64,000 nt of DNA from Paracidobacterium acidisoli (GTDB lineage: Bacteria; Acidobacteriota; Terriglobia; Terriglobales; Acidobacteriaceae): contig NZ_QVQT02000002.1 in assembly GCF_003428625.2 (NCBI RefSeq), positions 345,026 to 409,025 on the forward strand. The letters run 5' to 3'. Numbering within the stretch: position 1 is the stretch's first letter; each line of letters starts with the position of its first letter. The position numbers and the translations under genes are program-made. The notes below the pieces were generated by a model, which was not told the origin of the DNA, searched no databases, and saw nothing but the letters and a program-made list of their open reading frames with translations. Positions 42,528-50,474 of the stretch are shown here, piece after piece.

Positions 42528-43205
42528 TCAGATCGCGTCCAGCCTCTGCTGCGTCTCCGCGATTCTCGCCATGATGAAGGTCTGCTTTGCGGCTACATCG
42601 CGGAAGTGCTTCTGTTCTTCAAGCACGCTCTGATCGATCCGCGATCCCTGGACCCGGAAGTCGACCGTTTTGGTGTAATCGAAGTAGAAGCCGGAGTACG
42701 ATTGCGGAGGGTTGTCGAACTGCAGCTGATCGATGCCCGTCTCGATCGCGAGATTGTAGGTCTCGGTATGCGATTCGTAGCTGAAGGTCAGCACCCGGTC
42801 GAGATACGCCGAGCTGGTCGAGCGAAAGGTGCAGATGCGGTTTCCGTTCGGGTCGAACTCGATGCCGTTGATGACGAAGCGGCCGCTCTCCCACCAGATG
42901 GTGATGAAGCTGCCGTGATGGACCGCTCTGTGTGTTTTATCGACCGAGATATCGAACCAGTAGCCTTCGATAAATTCGTTCCCGGCCACGAGACGCCGAA
43001 AGGCCAGCGAGTGTTCGAGCAGCCCTTCGAAGACCTGATTGAGGAAGAAGAGCACAACCGCCACCAGCGCCAGCACTACGATCCACAGCACAGAGCGCTG
43101 CCGGAAGATCTGCTGCAGGCGATCCAGAACCAGAGCTGCAATGGCGGAGACTGCGGTGGCCACAAACAGGCGGTAGATATTGTTCATCCGCTCGAATCGT
43201 TCCAT
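42528..43205 (-). CDS. Two-helix membrane protein with a beta-rich cytoplasmic domain
   Basis: 225 residues. Helices at about 10-32 and 38-58 (L-W-I-V-V-L-A-L-V-A-V-V-L-F-F-L) are followed by about 150 residues of regular beta pattern: E-G-Y-W-F-D-I-S-V, S-F-I-T-I-W-W-E-S-G-R-F-V-I-N-G, I-C-T-F-R-S-T-S-S-A, L-T-F-S-Y-E-S, Q-L-Q-F-D-N, and S-G-F-Y-F-D-Y-T. This layout resembles the S-2TMbeta / Cap15-type effectors of anti-phage CBASS systems, which bind cyclic nucleotides with a lipocalin-like barrel. No CD-NTase gene is in the window, so the likeness is structural only. The ATG at 43205 has AAGGAAAG upstream. Confidence 0.55.
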   Translation of the reverse strand: MERFERMNNIYRLFVATAVSAIAALVLDRLQQIFRQRSVLWIVVLALVAVVLFFLNQVFEGLLEHSLAFRRLVAGNEFIEGYWFDISVDKTHRAVHHGSFITIWWESGRFVINGIEFDPNGNRICTFRSTSSAYLDRVLTFSYESHTETYNLAIETGIDQLQFDNPPQSYSGFYFDYTKTVDFRVQGSRIDQSVLEEQKHFRDVAAKQTFIMARIAETQQRLDAI

Positions 43206-43349
43206 GCGGGTTCTTTCCTTGCTGCCGTTTGTAAGGATTGCGGGGGATCAGAACCCGAGTGTAGCAGGAGCCTTTCCGGCCTCAGAGAGCGAAGTGCGCA
43301 GAACGCCGGAAGGCGGCGGCGCAGAGCCGGAGTATCGGCGCAGCGGAGG

Positions 43350-43628
43350 ATGCTTCCCGGCCGGCTCATCGCCGCGCTGATCCTCGCCCTCGCGCTGTCG
43401 GGCTTCGCAGCCCCGCTCTATGCCCAGGGCTGCAGCATGTGCCGCGACACGACGGCGGGCTCGGCTCCGCGGATGCGGCAGGGGCTTCGCCGCGGCATTA
43501 TCGTGCTCGGCGCCGCGGCGGGCGTGGTCTTTGTGACGATTCTGCTGGTAGCGCGCGGCACGCAGCCGCGGGAGGACGAGCCGGAAGCGAGCCGATCTTA
43601 CCGGCCGCTGCCGCCCCCGACAAAGTGA
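43350..43628 (+). CDS. Small exported or membrane protein, hypothetical
   Basis: 92 residues. The N-terminal helix (L-I-A-A-L-I-L-A-L-A-L-S-G-F-A-A-P-L-Y-A) looks like a signal peptide. It is followed by Q-G-C-S-M-C-R-D-T-T-A-G, a C-x-x-C pair, and a second helix I-I-V-L-G-A-A-A-G-V-V-F-V-T-I-L-L-V-A-R-G. The tail is Pro/Arg-rich. I do not recognise the family; a small redox or metal-binding membrane protein is possible. The start ATG at 43350 has GGAGG only one base away, so the start is uncertain. Its 3' end overlaps the thiS-like gene by 31 bases in convergent fashion. Confidence 0.5.
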   Translation: MLPGRLIAALILALALSGFAAPLYAQGCSMCRDTTAGSAPRMRQGLRRGIIVLGAAAGVVFVTILLVARGTQPREDEPEASRSYRPLPPPTK

Positions 43629-43816
43629 ACGATCTCGAAGCGGTCGCCGTCGGCGACCGGCGTCTCCGCCCAGGCCGGACGCGAGACGATCTCGCCATTA
43701 TGTTCGATGGCCACGCGGTCGCCCTTCAGACCCAGCGCCTGAATCAGATCATGGACGGTCGATGCGGAGGCAATTTCGGCCATCTCACGAGGCTGGCCGT
43801 TGATGACAAGGTGCAT
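43598..43816 (-). CDS. thiS: ThiS-like sulfur carrier with three residues after the Gly-Gly
   Basis: 72 residues, ubiquitin-like: M-H-L-V-I-N-G-Q-P-R, V-A-I-E-H-N-G-E-I-V, W-A-E-T-P-V-A-D-G-D-R-F-E-I-V-H-F-V-G-G-G. This is the ThiS pattern for thiazole biosynthesis, where the C-terminal Gly is adenylated and thiocarboxylated. Here S-G-R (residues 70-72) follows the three glycines, so the Gly is not C-terminal. Removal of the tail by a peptidase would be needed for sulfur transfer; otherwise the role differs. The region overlaps the convergent gene's 3' end by 31 bases, which may have shaped the tail. No thiG or thiF is nearby. Confidence 0.85.
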   Translation of the reverse strand: MHLVINGQPREMAEIASASTVHDLIQALGLKGDRVAIEHNGEIVSRPAWAETPVADGDRFEIVHFVGGGSGR

Positions 43817-43990
43817 AAATCTGAATGTAACAGCCTGAGCCGTGAGGCGCGGAATCTCCAGCCCGCGGAAGCCGTCTCCGCTTCGTTTCAGGTTGCGGGA
43901 TGCCCGTCTGCGCCCCGCCTCCGGGGGAATGAGGCAGAGGCGGCAGACCGGAACCGGACAGATCAGCGTATGTCCAGCGCGGAATCCGGT

Positions 43991-44191
43991 TCAGTGCGGC
44001 AGGAGGAGCAGGAGGGTGTGCCATGCGGCAAAAACGCCGAGCAGAAGCAGAAAATTGAAGAAAAAGGCGTAGGCGAGGCCGCGAAAGACCCTGCCGCCAC
44101 TGGGTTGGCGCGGCTCTTCTTCCCGGCTGTGAATGAGGAAGAGCTGACGCGGGTCGCTGGATACACGCGCGGACATGGAAGGTTCCTCCAT
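43991..44191 (-). CDS. Small single-helix membrane protein
   Basis: About 66 residues. A polar N terminus (S-S-D-P-R-Q-L-F-L-I-H-S-R-E-E-E-P) leads to one helix, G-L-A-Y-A-F-F-F-N-F-L-L-L-L-G-V-F-A-A-W-H-T-L-L-L-L-L. It would be a tail-anchored protein. No family is recognised. The ATG at 44191 or the one at 44176 (AGGAACC upstream) could be the start. It lies between the thiS-like gene and the divergent MsbA-like operon. Its short length makes it uncertain. Confidence 0.4.
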   Translation of the reverse strand: MEEPSMSARVSSDPRQLFLIHSREEEPRQPSGGRVFRGLAYAFFFNFLLLLGVFAAWHTLLLLLPH

Positions 44192-44410
44192 TGCCCTCTG
44201 TATCGGCGGCCCTCCCGTGTTTCTTGAGAGCTTTTTAATTCTTCCGGAGGAGTGTCCCGAATCGGAACAGCCGCCGATCGCTGGCCCGGACTGAATCTTC
44301 GAGAGGCATGGCGCACTCAAAAGATCAGGGTAAGGACCGGGCAGCCCGGAAATCGACGGCTTCCCTGTCCGGCTTCCCCTGGTTAACCCGTAAGATAGAA
44401 GAGACGATCC

Positions 44411-46426
44411 ATGGCCGGAACAGACGGGAAAGACTCGCGAAAAAAGGGCGATGCCGCCAAACCTGCGCAGCCTGGGCAGGAAGAAGAAGTTCTCGGCAAA
44501 GCATACGACGGCCGGCTGATGCGGCGGCTGCTGCGCTATCTCTATCCCTATAAATGGGCTGCCCTCATCTCGATCACCGCCATCCTGTTCAAGGCCGCGG
44601 CCGACGTGCTGGGCCCGTATCTGACCAAGGTGGCCGTCGACCGCTATATGACGGCCGGGGCGGCTTCCGGACCGGCAGCGCACCTCTCGTGGCTGGCGCG
44701 ACGGCTCAGCCCCAATGCCTGGCAGGGCATCTCCGAGATCGCATTCATCTACCTGGGCACGCTGGTGCTGAGCTTCGCGCTCGAAGCCACGCAGACCTAC
44801 CTGATGCAGTGGACCGGCCAGAAGATCATGTTCGACATGCGCCGCCAGATCTTCCGGCACCTGCAGCACATGCACATCGGCTTCTACGACCGGAACCCGG
44901 TCGGCCGCCTCGTCACGCGGCTCACCAGCGACGTGGACGCGCTGAACGAGATGTTCACCTCCGGCGTCTTTGCCATCTTTGAAGATGTCTTCGTACTGGC
45001 GGGCATCGTCTTCGTCATGCTGCGGATGAAGTGGTGGCTGGCCCTGCTGGCCTTTGCCGTGCTCCCGCTGATCCTGCTGGTCACGCGCATCTTCCGCAAA
45101 TACGTGCGCGACTCCTACCGGCGCATTCGCACCGCCATCGCCCGCATCAACTCCTACACGCAGGAGCACGTGAGCGGCATGAGTCTGGTGCAGCTCTTCA
45201 ACCGCCAGAAGCGCGCCTATAACGACTTCGAGGCCGTCAACCAGACGCACCTCGACGCCTTCAAGGACGCCATCCTGGCCTATGCGCTCTACTATCCTGT
45301 CGTCGAGTTGCTCAGCTCCATCGCCATCGCGCTGATCATCTGGATCGGCGGACGCGGCGTGCTCCGCGGCGCGGTGACGCTCGGCGTGCTGGTGGCCTTC
45401 ATGCAGTACGCGCAGCGCTTCTTCCGGCCGATTCAGGATCTCAGCGAAAAGTACAACATTCTGCAGGCGGCGATGGCCGCCAGCGAGCGCATCTTCCGCC
45501 TGGTCGATACCCCTCCCGCCATCGTCTCGCCGGAGACGCCCCGCCACGGCGACGGCTCGGGATGCATCGAGTTCCGCGACGTGTGGTTCACCTATCAGCA
45601 CCTCGATGAAGCCACGGCGGCGCGCGTCGCCCGCTCCACGGCAGATGAGCTCGACGGCATGGAAGAGATCGAGTGGGTGCTGCGCGGCGTCTCCTTCACC
45701 ATCGATCCCGGACAGACGGCGGCCATCGTGGGCCACACCGGCGCCGGCAAGACGACGATCATCAGCCTGATGATGCGCTTTTACGACATCCAGTCCGGAG
45801 CGATTCTGGTCGACGGCGTCGATGTGCGCGAGCACGACCTGAAGGCGCTGCGGCAGCGCTTCGGCGTGGTGCTGCAGGACCCGTTCCTCTTCAGCGGCAC
45901 GATCGGCGACAACATCCGCCTCGGCACCGAGCGCATTACCGACGAGCAGATGCAGATGGCCGCCGAGCAGGTCAACGTGCACGACTTCATCCTCTCGCTG
46001 CCGGGCGGCTACGCCGAGCCGCTGCGCGAGCGCGGCAACAGCCTTTCGACCGGACAAAAGCAGCTCATCAACTTTGCCCGCGCTCTGGCGCACAATCCGA
46101 AGATCCTCATCCTCGACGAGGCGACCTCCTCGGTCGATACCGATACCGAGCTGCGCGTCCGGGCGGCGCTTGAAAAGATGGTCGCGGGGCGCACCTCGGT
46201 CGTCATCGCTCATCGCCTCTCGACGGTGCAGCGCGCCGACGTGATTCTGGTGATGCACCGCGGGCAGCTTCGCGAGATGGGCTCGCACCAGGAGCTGCTG
46301 GCGCGGCACGGCCTGTACTGGAAGCTCTACCAGCTCCAGTACAGGGATCAGGAGCTGGGCGAACCGGCCACCGGGCTCTCTCCGTCGCTCGAGATGGGAC
46401 CGGCTCTGGCCGCGGGTACGGACTGA
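44411..46426 (+). CDS. ABC exporter, fused permease and ATPase (MsbA/LmrA-type)
   Basis: 671 residues: six membrane helices (about 30-340) and an ATP-binding domain. The Walker A is G-H-T-G-A-G-K-T-T, the signature is L-S-T-G-Q-K-Q-L, the Walker B is I-L-I-L-D-E-A-T-S, and the H-loop is I-A-H-R-L. It is about 80-90 residues longer than MsbA, with a 40-residue insert in the coupling region (E-A-T-A-A-R-V-A-R-S) before the nucleotide-binding core. The neighbouring lpxB points to lipid A or a related glycolipid as the substrate. Its stop overlaps the lpxB start by one base (TGATG). Confidence 0.88.
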   Translation: MAGTDGKDSRKKGDAAKPAQPGQEEEVLGKAYDGRLMRRLLRYLYPYKWAALISITAILFKAAADVLGPYLTKVAVDRYMTAGAASGPAAHLSWLARRLSPNAWQGISEIAFIYLGTLVLSFALEATQTYLMQWTGQKIMFDMRRQIFRHLQHMHIGFYDRNPVGRLVTRLTSDVDALNEMFTSGVFAIFEDVFVLAGIVFVMLRMKWWLALLAFAVLPLILLVTRIFRKYVRDSYRRIRTAIARINSYTQEHVSGMSLVQLFNRQKRAYNDFEAVNQTHLDAFKDAILAYALYYPVVELLSSIAIALIIWIGGRGVLRGAVTLGVLVAFMQYAQRFFRPIQDLSEKYNILQAAMAASERIFRLVDTPPAIVSPETPRHGDGSGCIEFRDVWFTYQHLDEATAARVARSTADELDGMEEIEWVLRGVSFTIDPGQTAAIVGHTGAGKTTIISLMMRFYDIQSGAILVDGVDVREHDLKALRQRFGVVLQDPFLFSGTIGDNIRLGTERITDEQMQMAAEQVNVHDFILSLPGGYAEPLRERGNSLSTGQKQLINFARALAHNPKILILDEATSSVDTDTELRVRAALEKMVAGRTSVVIAHRLSTVQRADVILVMHRGQLREMGSHQELLARHGLYWKLYQLQYRDQELGEPATGLSPSLEMGPALAAGTD

Positions 46427-47634
46427 TGCCGCCCGGCCCGAAGATATTCCTCTCTGCCGGCGAGGCCAGCGGCGAGCACTACGGCACGCTTCTCATTCCC
46501 GCGCTGCGCCGTCTCGATCCGCAGGCGGAGTTCTTCGGCCTCGGCGGGCGGCGCATGGAAGCCCTCGGCTTCCGGCCCATCGTGCGTTCCGAAGACGTCG
46601 CCGTCATGGGCATTACCGAGATCGTCCGGCACATTCCGCATATTTACCGGGAGTATCAGCGGCTGAAGGCGTCGATTCTCGCCGAAAAGCCCGACGCGGC
46701 GGTGCTGATCGACTTTCCCGACGTCAATCTCTCGCTGGCGCGGACACTCAAAAAGCGCGGCGTGCCGGTCATTTATTTTGTCAGCCCGCAGCTCTGGGCG
46801 TGGAAGAAGTACCGCATCAAAAAGGTGCAGAAGTACGTCGACCGCATGCTGGTCATCTTCCCCTTCGAGGAGCGCTTCTATCAGGATCACGGCGTAGAGG
46901 CCGAGTTCGTCGGGCATCCGCTGGCCGAGCTGCCCAGGCCCGTGATCAGCCGCGAAGCCTTCGCCCGCCAGGCGGGGCTGGATGCGTCGAAGCTGTGGGT
47001 CGGCCTGCTCCCCGGCAGCCGCAGCAAGGAGCTGCGCCTGAATCTGCCGGAGATGGTGCGCGCCGCGGCCATGCTGCACCGGGAATCGCTCGAAAACTCC
47101 AGGCAAAACTGCGAGTTCCTGCTGCCGCTGGCGCACACGCTGACCTCACCGCAGCGCGATCATATCCGCGCGGTGCTGGCCGGGCTGCTCGCCGCCGAAT
47201 CCGCGCCCCCCCGCATCACGCTGGTCGACGACGCCCGGGCGGTGCTGCAGCATGCTCAGGCCAGCGTCGTGGCCAGCGGCACGGCGACGGTCGAGGCGGG
47301 ATTGATCGGCAATCCGTTTATTGTGGTCTACAGGCTTTCGCCGCTCAGTTATGCGGTGGCCAAACGCGTCGTCGATGTGCCCCATGTCGCTATGGTGAAT
47401 CTGATTGCAGGAAAACGAATCGTTCCCGAGCTGATTCAGGGTGACTTTACGGCAGCAAACGTCGTCTCACTCCTGAGACCGCTGCTGTATGACGAGGAGG
47501 CGCGGGTACGCATGCAGGCTGATCTGTCCCAGACAGCAGAAATGCTTCAGGGAGAAGAAAGCGCCATCGACCGCGTCGCCCGTATTACCAGCCGTATGCT
47601 GCACCGGAATGAGAGACTGAGCCCAGTGTCATGA
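46426..47634 (+). CDS. lpxB: Lipid-A-disaccharide synthase (LpxB)
   Basis: 402 residues, GT19 family, GT-B fold. I-F-L-S-A-G-E-A-S-G-E-H-Y-G is the LpxB N-terminal motif. Further motifs are G-L-G-G-R-R-M, V-L-I-D-F-P-D-V-N, F-V-S-P-Q-L-W-A-W-K, F-P-F-E, F-V-G-H-P-L, G-L-L-P-G-S-R and A-S-G-T-A-T-V-E. It joins UDP-diacylglucosamine and lipid X into the lipid A disaccharide at the inner membrane. It is translationally coupled to the exporter before it and the M1-like gene after it, so lipid A assembly and export are linked here. Confidence 0.95.
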   Translation: MPPGPKIFLSAGEASGEHYGTLLIPALRRLDPQAEFFGLGGRRMEALGFRPIVRSEDVAVMGITEIVRHIPHIYREYQRLKASILAEKPDAAVLIDFPDVNLSLARTLKKRGVPVIYFVSPQLWAWKKYRIKKVQKYVDRMLVIFPFEERFYQDHGVEAEFVGHPLAELPRPVISREAFARQAGLDASKLWVGLLPGSRSKELRLNLPEMVRAAAMLHRESLENSRQNCEFLLPLAHTLTSPQRDHIRAVLAGLLAAESAPPRITLVDDARAVLQHAQASVVASGTATVEAGLIGNPFIVVYRLSPLSYAVAKRVVDVPHVAMVNLIAGKRIVPELIQGDFTAANVVSLLRPLLYDEEARVRMQADLSQTAEMLQGEESAIDRVARITSRMLHRNERLSPVS

Positions 47635-49709
47635 CCCAATCCCGGATTGCCCGAACCGCTGTCACCCTGGCACTGCTGGCTGTGACGATCTTCACCGCAC
47701 GGTCCGCCGCTGCCGCCGATCGGCCGGTCATCAACATCACCGCATACAACATCGACGCCGAGCTCACCCCGTCCACGCATACGCTGACCGCGACCGCCCG
47801 CGTGACCTTTACCGCGCTCGACGATCTGCCGGTCGTTCCCTTCGAGATGCACGGCGCGCTGCGCGTCGACAAAGTCACCGACGATAAAAACACGCCTCTG
47901 AACGGCGAGCGCGGAGCGGCTGCGGCGCTGCTGATCACACCCGCGACGCCTCTCGTGAAGGGCCAGTCGTATACATGGACCTTCCACTATTCCGGCGCGC
48001 TCGAAACCGATGCGGGAGGCGCGGTCGAAGGACTGAAGCTGGCCTACGTCGGCGATCCGATCTCGTACCTGTTCTACGCCGGCCGCTGGTTCCCCATGAC
48101 CGGCTACACCACCGACCGCTTCACGGCTGAGATTCACGTCACGGTTCCCGCCGGATATCGCGTGATCGGCAGCGGCAGCACCGGCGCGCCCCACCCGCCC
48201 GGAACGGCTCCACGCCCGTCTGCAGCTCCCGCCGCAAGGTCCGGCAGACCGGTTCTGCGCACGGCCGCAGGCGCTGAAGCCGGAACCCCCACAGCCGCGG
48301 GCGGCGAAGAAGAGTACGACTTTCGCTGGGACAAGCCCGGCTTTCCCGGAACCATCATCGCGGGCAAATTCGACGCGCCGGTCTCGGTCTCCGGCGCCAG
48401 CAACATTAAGGTCTACGTGACCGACGCCCACAAGGCCGCGGCTGCCGACTTCGCCGGCACCGCTCTGAAGGAGTTCGCCTTCTTCACCAGCACCTTCGGC
48501 ATTCCGGAATCGATCCACCTGAATGTCGTGGAGCTGCCCGACGACACCGTGCCCTCCTACTGGGCGCCGGAGATCGCCGCCATCGGCGGAGCGCACATCG
48601 GCGGCAAGACGGACTTCCGCCTGCTCGCCAATACCATCGCCCATCAGTGGTGGGGCAGCGAGACCAGCCCCGCGACGCTGAGCGATACGTGGATCACCAA
48701 CGGCATGGCCCGCTACGGCGAGCTGATGTATCTGGAAGACGCAGCCGGCAGCAGTGCGCTGCAGCAGGCTGTGCTGGATGTCTCGGCCGGCGCGCTGGCC
48801 TACGACACCATTCCGCTGTCGAGCGCCGGAACGCTCGCTCCCTGGTCGCCGCAGTTTCAGTCCATGACCCTCGAAAAGGGCGCGATGGTCTATCACATGC
48901 TGCGCTGGGAGGTCGGCGACGACAGCTTTATCAAAATTCTGCGCGCCGTTCTGTCGCAGCATACCGACAAGGGAATCAAAACCAGCGAGTTCCAGCAGAT
49001 CGCCGAGGCGCAGTCGCAGCAGCAGCTCACGCCCTTCTTCTCTGAGTGGCTCGACGGCACCGGCGCTCCGCAGTTCAACGACAAATACGCCGTCTACCGC
49101 CTGGGCAATAACAAAGGCTTCCGCACCATAGGCGAGATTCAGCAGGACCTCGATCTCTTCCGTATGCCGGTCGATCTGCGCATCGAGACCGAGGGCAAGA
49201 CCGAAAACAAACGCGTCGAAGTCGTCGGCACCGACTCGCAGTATGTCGTCGATACCTTCGGCCGCCCGCGCCACATCGAGATCGATCCCGAGAGCTGGAT
49301 TCTCAAAAACACGCCTGAGATGCAGGTGAAGGTCGCCATTCTGAAGGGCCAGCAGCTGGCTGCGCAGGGAGACACGACCGGCGCGCTCGCCCAGTATCAG
49401 GATGCGCTCAAGGCCAATCCGCAAAGCTCTCTCGCCAGCTACCGCATCGGCGAGCTGCTCTTCAACATGCGCAACTACCAGGCTTCGGTCAATGCCTATC
49501 GCGATGCGCTGAACGGCGACGACGATCCGAAATGGACCGAGGTCTGGAGCCATATTCAGATCGGCAAAATCTTCGACGTGACCGGCCAGCGCGACCGGGC
49601 GGTGAACGAATACCGCCAGGCCGTGCAGACCAACGACAATACCGCGGGCGCCATGAACGAGGCGCGCCACTATCTGCAGGTTGCCTACCGCCGTCCTGCG
49701 GAAGACTGA
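47631..49709 (+). CDS. M1-aminopeptidase-like protein with lost zinc ligands, TPR C terminus
   Basis: 692 residues with a signal peptide (A-L-L-A-V-T-I-F-T-A-R-S-A-A-A-A). The M1 layout is recognisable: A-H-Q-W-W-G at 337-342. But the H-E-x-x-H site reads N334-T335-x-x-H338, and the Glu of the usual W-L-N-E-G is Asn357 (W-I-T-N-G). Two of the three zinc ligands and the catalytic Glu are missing, and no G-x-M-E-N motif is seen. So it is probably a pseudo-enzyme. A Pro/Ala-rich linker lies at about 184-225, and two or three TPR-like repeats at about 545-685. It starts in the ATGA overlap with lpxB. Confidence 0.8.
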   Translation: MTQSRIARTAVTLALLAVTIFTARSAAAADRPVINITAYNIDAELTPSTHTLTATARVTFTALDDLPVVPFEMHGALRVDKVTDDKNTPLNGERGAAAALLITPATPLVKGQSYTWTFHYSGALETDAGGAVEGLKLAYVGDPISYLFYAGRWFPMTGYTTDRFTAEIHVTVPAGYRVIGSGSTGAPHPPGTAPRPSAAPAARSGRPVLRTAAGAEAGTPTAAGGEEEYDFRWDKPGFPGTIIAGKFDAPVSVSGASNIKVYVTDAHKAAAADFAGTALKEFAFFTSTFGIPESIHLNVVELPDDTVPSYWAPEIAAIGGAHIGGKTDFRLLANTIAHQWWGSETSPATLSDTWITNGMARYGELMYLEDAAGSSALQQAVLDVSAGALAYDTIPLSSAGTLAPWSPQFQSMTLEKGAMVYHMLRWEVGDDSFIKILRAVLSQHTDKGIKTSEFQQIAEAQSQQQLTPFFSEWLDGTGAPQFNDKYAVYRLGNNKGFRTIGEIQQDLDLFRMPVDLRIETEGKTENKRVEVVGTDSQYVVDTFGRPRHIEIDPESWILKNTPEMQVKVAILKGQQLAAQGDTTGALAQYQDALKANPQSSLASYRIGELLFNMRNYQASVNAYRDALNGDDDPKWTEVWSHIQIGKIFDVTGQRDRAVNEYRQAVQTNDNTAGAMNEARHYLQVAYRRPAED

Positions 49710-49752
49710 TCCGTGAATCGGCACAGAAATCGGCCCCGCCCCGGCTCGTCAT

Positions 49753-49783
49753 CCATCAGAGGTCCTGCGAAAGTCTCTGATGG
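49753..49783. terminator. Hairpin between convergent M1-like and VOC genes
   Basis: CCATCAGAG (49753-49761) and CTCTGATGG (49775-49783) form a 9-bp perfect stem with a 13-base loop, flanked by GC-rich arms that can extend it. It ends 12 bases before the stop of the minus-strand VOC gene. Confidence 0.55.
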
Positions 49784-49795
49784 GGCGGGACCGAA

Positions 49796-50326
49796 TTACA
49801 ACGGCTGCCACAATTCGATGGGATTTCCCTCCGGGTCATGCAGATGAGCGAAGCGCCCCTGGGGATACGATTGCGGGTCGACCTTCACCTCAATGCCTGC
49901 CGCTCGCAGCTGGGCCGCAATTTTGTCGAGATCGTGCACGCGAAAGTTCACCATCCACATCTTCTGGAGATCCCCGAAATATTTGGTCGTTTCGGGAAAG
50001 GGACTGAAGACAGTCGGCCCCGCCTCCTGCTGCCAGACGGGTGAGCCCTCGCCTGTCGGTGTGAGCGAGATCCCCAGATGCTGCAGGTACCAGTTCCCCA
50101 GCGCAGCGGGATCATGAGCCCGGAAGAACAACCCTCCGATGCCGGCTACTTTTTCCATTTCCGTTCCTCCTGAATGATCTTTCGCCGCTGCCTTCGCAGG
50201 CGCAGCAGGACTCTCTGGCTGTGCGGGGTTCTGTGCCGCCATCGCTGGTTCATTCCGGGTCAGAAGAAGGCCGGACCCCAAAGCGCAGGGCAGTATCTGA
50301 AGGAACCGGCGTCGTTGAAAACTCAT
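49796..50326 (-). CDS. Exported VOC-family (glyoxalase-like) protein
   Basis: 176 residues. The N terminus R-R-R-F-L-Q-I-L-P-C-A-L-G-S-G-L-L-L is a Tat-type signal. The VOC core begins at about residue 58: G-I-G-G-L-F-F-R-A-H-D-P-A-A-L-G-N-W-Y-L-Q-H-L-G, then N-F-R-V-H-D-L-D-K-I and H-L-H-D-P-E-G-N-P-I-E-L-W. These are the halves of a glyoxalase/dioxygenase fold. Metal ligands would be the His and Glu residues in these strands. It may start internally at a Met before E-K-V-A-G-I-G (cytoplasmic). The role is unknown. Confidence 0.8.
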   Translation of the reverse strand: MSFQRRRFLQILPCALGSGLLLTRNEPAMAAQNPAQPESPAAPAKAAAKDHSGGTEMEKVAGIGGLFFRAHDPAALGNWYLQHLGISLTPTGEGSPVWQQEAGPTVFSPFPETTKYFGDLQKMWMVNFRVHDLDKIAAQLRAAGIEVKVDPQSYPQGRFAHLHDPEGNPIELWQPL

Positions 50327-50474
50327 TCCATCCTCCTCCCGAAACTCAGTGCGAGTTCATCTACGATACCTGCGGGAACGGAGTTCTGAAAGCTCATTCC
50401 ATTCGCGGCGTCCGGCTGCCGGTTCCCCCGCCGTATGGGAATCGAATATCGTTTTCCGCAGGAGAAACGATACC

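Noticed and set aside
42514-44410. A CBASS operon around the Cap15-like protein
   Set aside because: No CD-NTase, HORMA, TRIP13 or ubiquitin-like E1/E2 genes are present. The neighbouring ThiS-like protein fits sulfur transfer better.
43991-46309. A 772-residue open frame on the minus strand opposite the ABC exporter
   Set aside because: It is antisense to a gene with complete Walker motifs. Its His/Asp/Glu/Arg-rich translation is typical of a GC-rich shadow frame. Only its last 66 codons, outside the exporter, were kept as a possible small protein.
47547-49724. A 725-residue minus-strand frame opposite the M1-like gene
   Set aside because: Antisense shadow of a clear plus-strand gene; no domains and no ribosome site.
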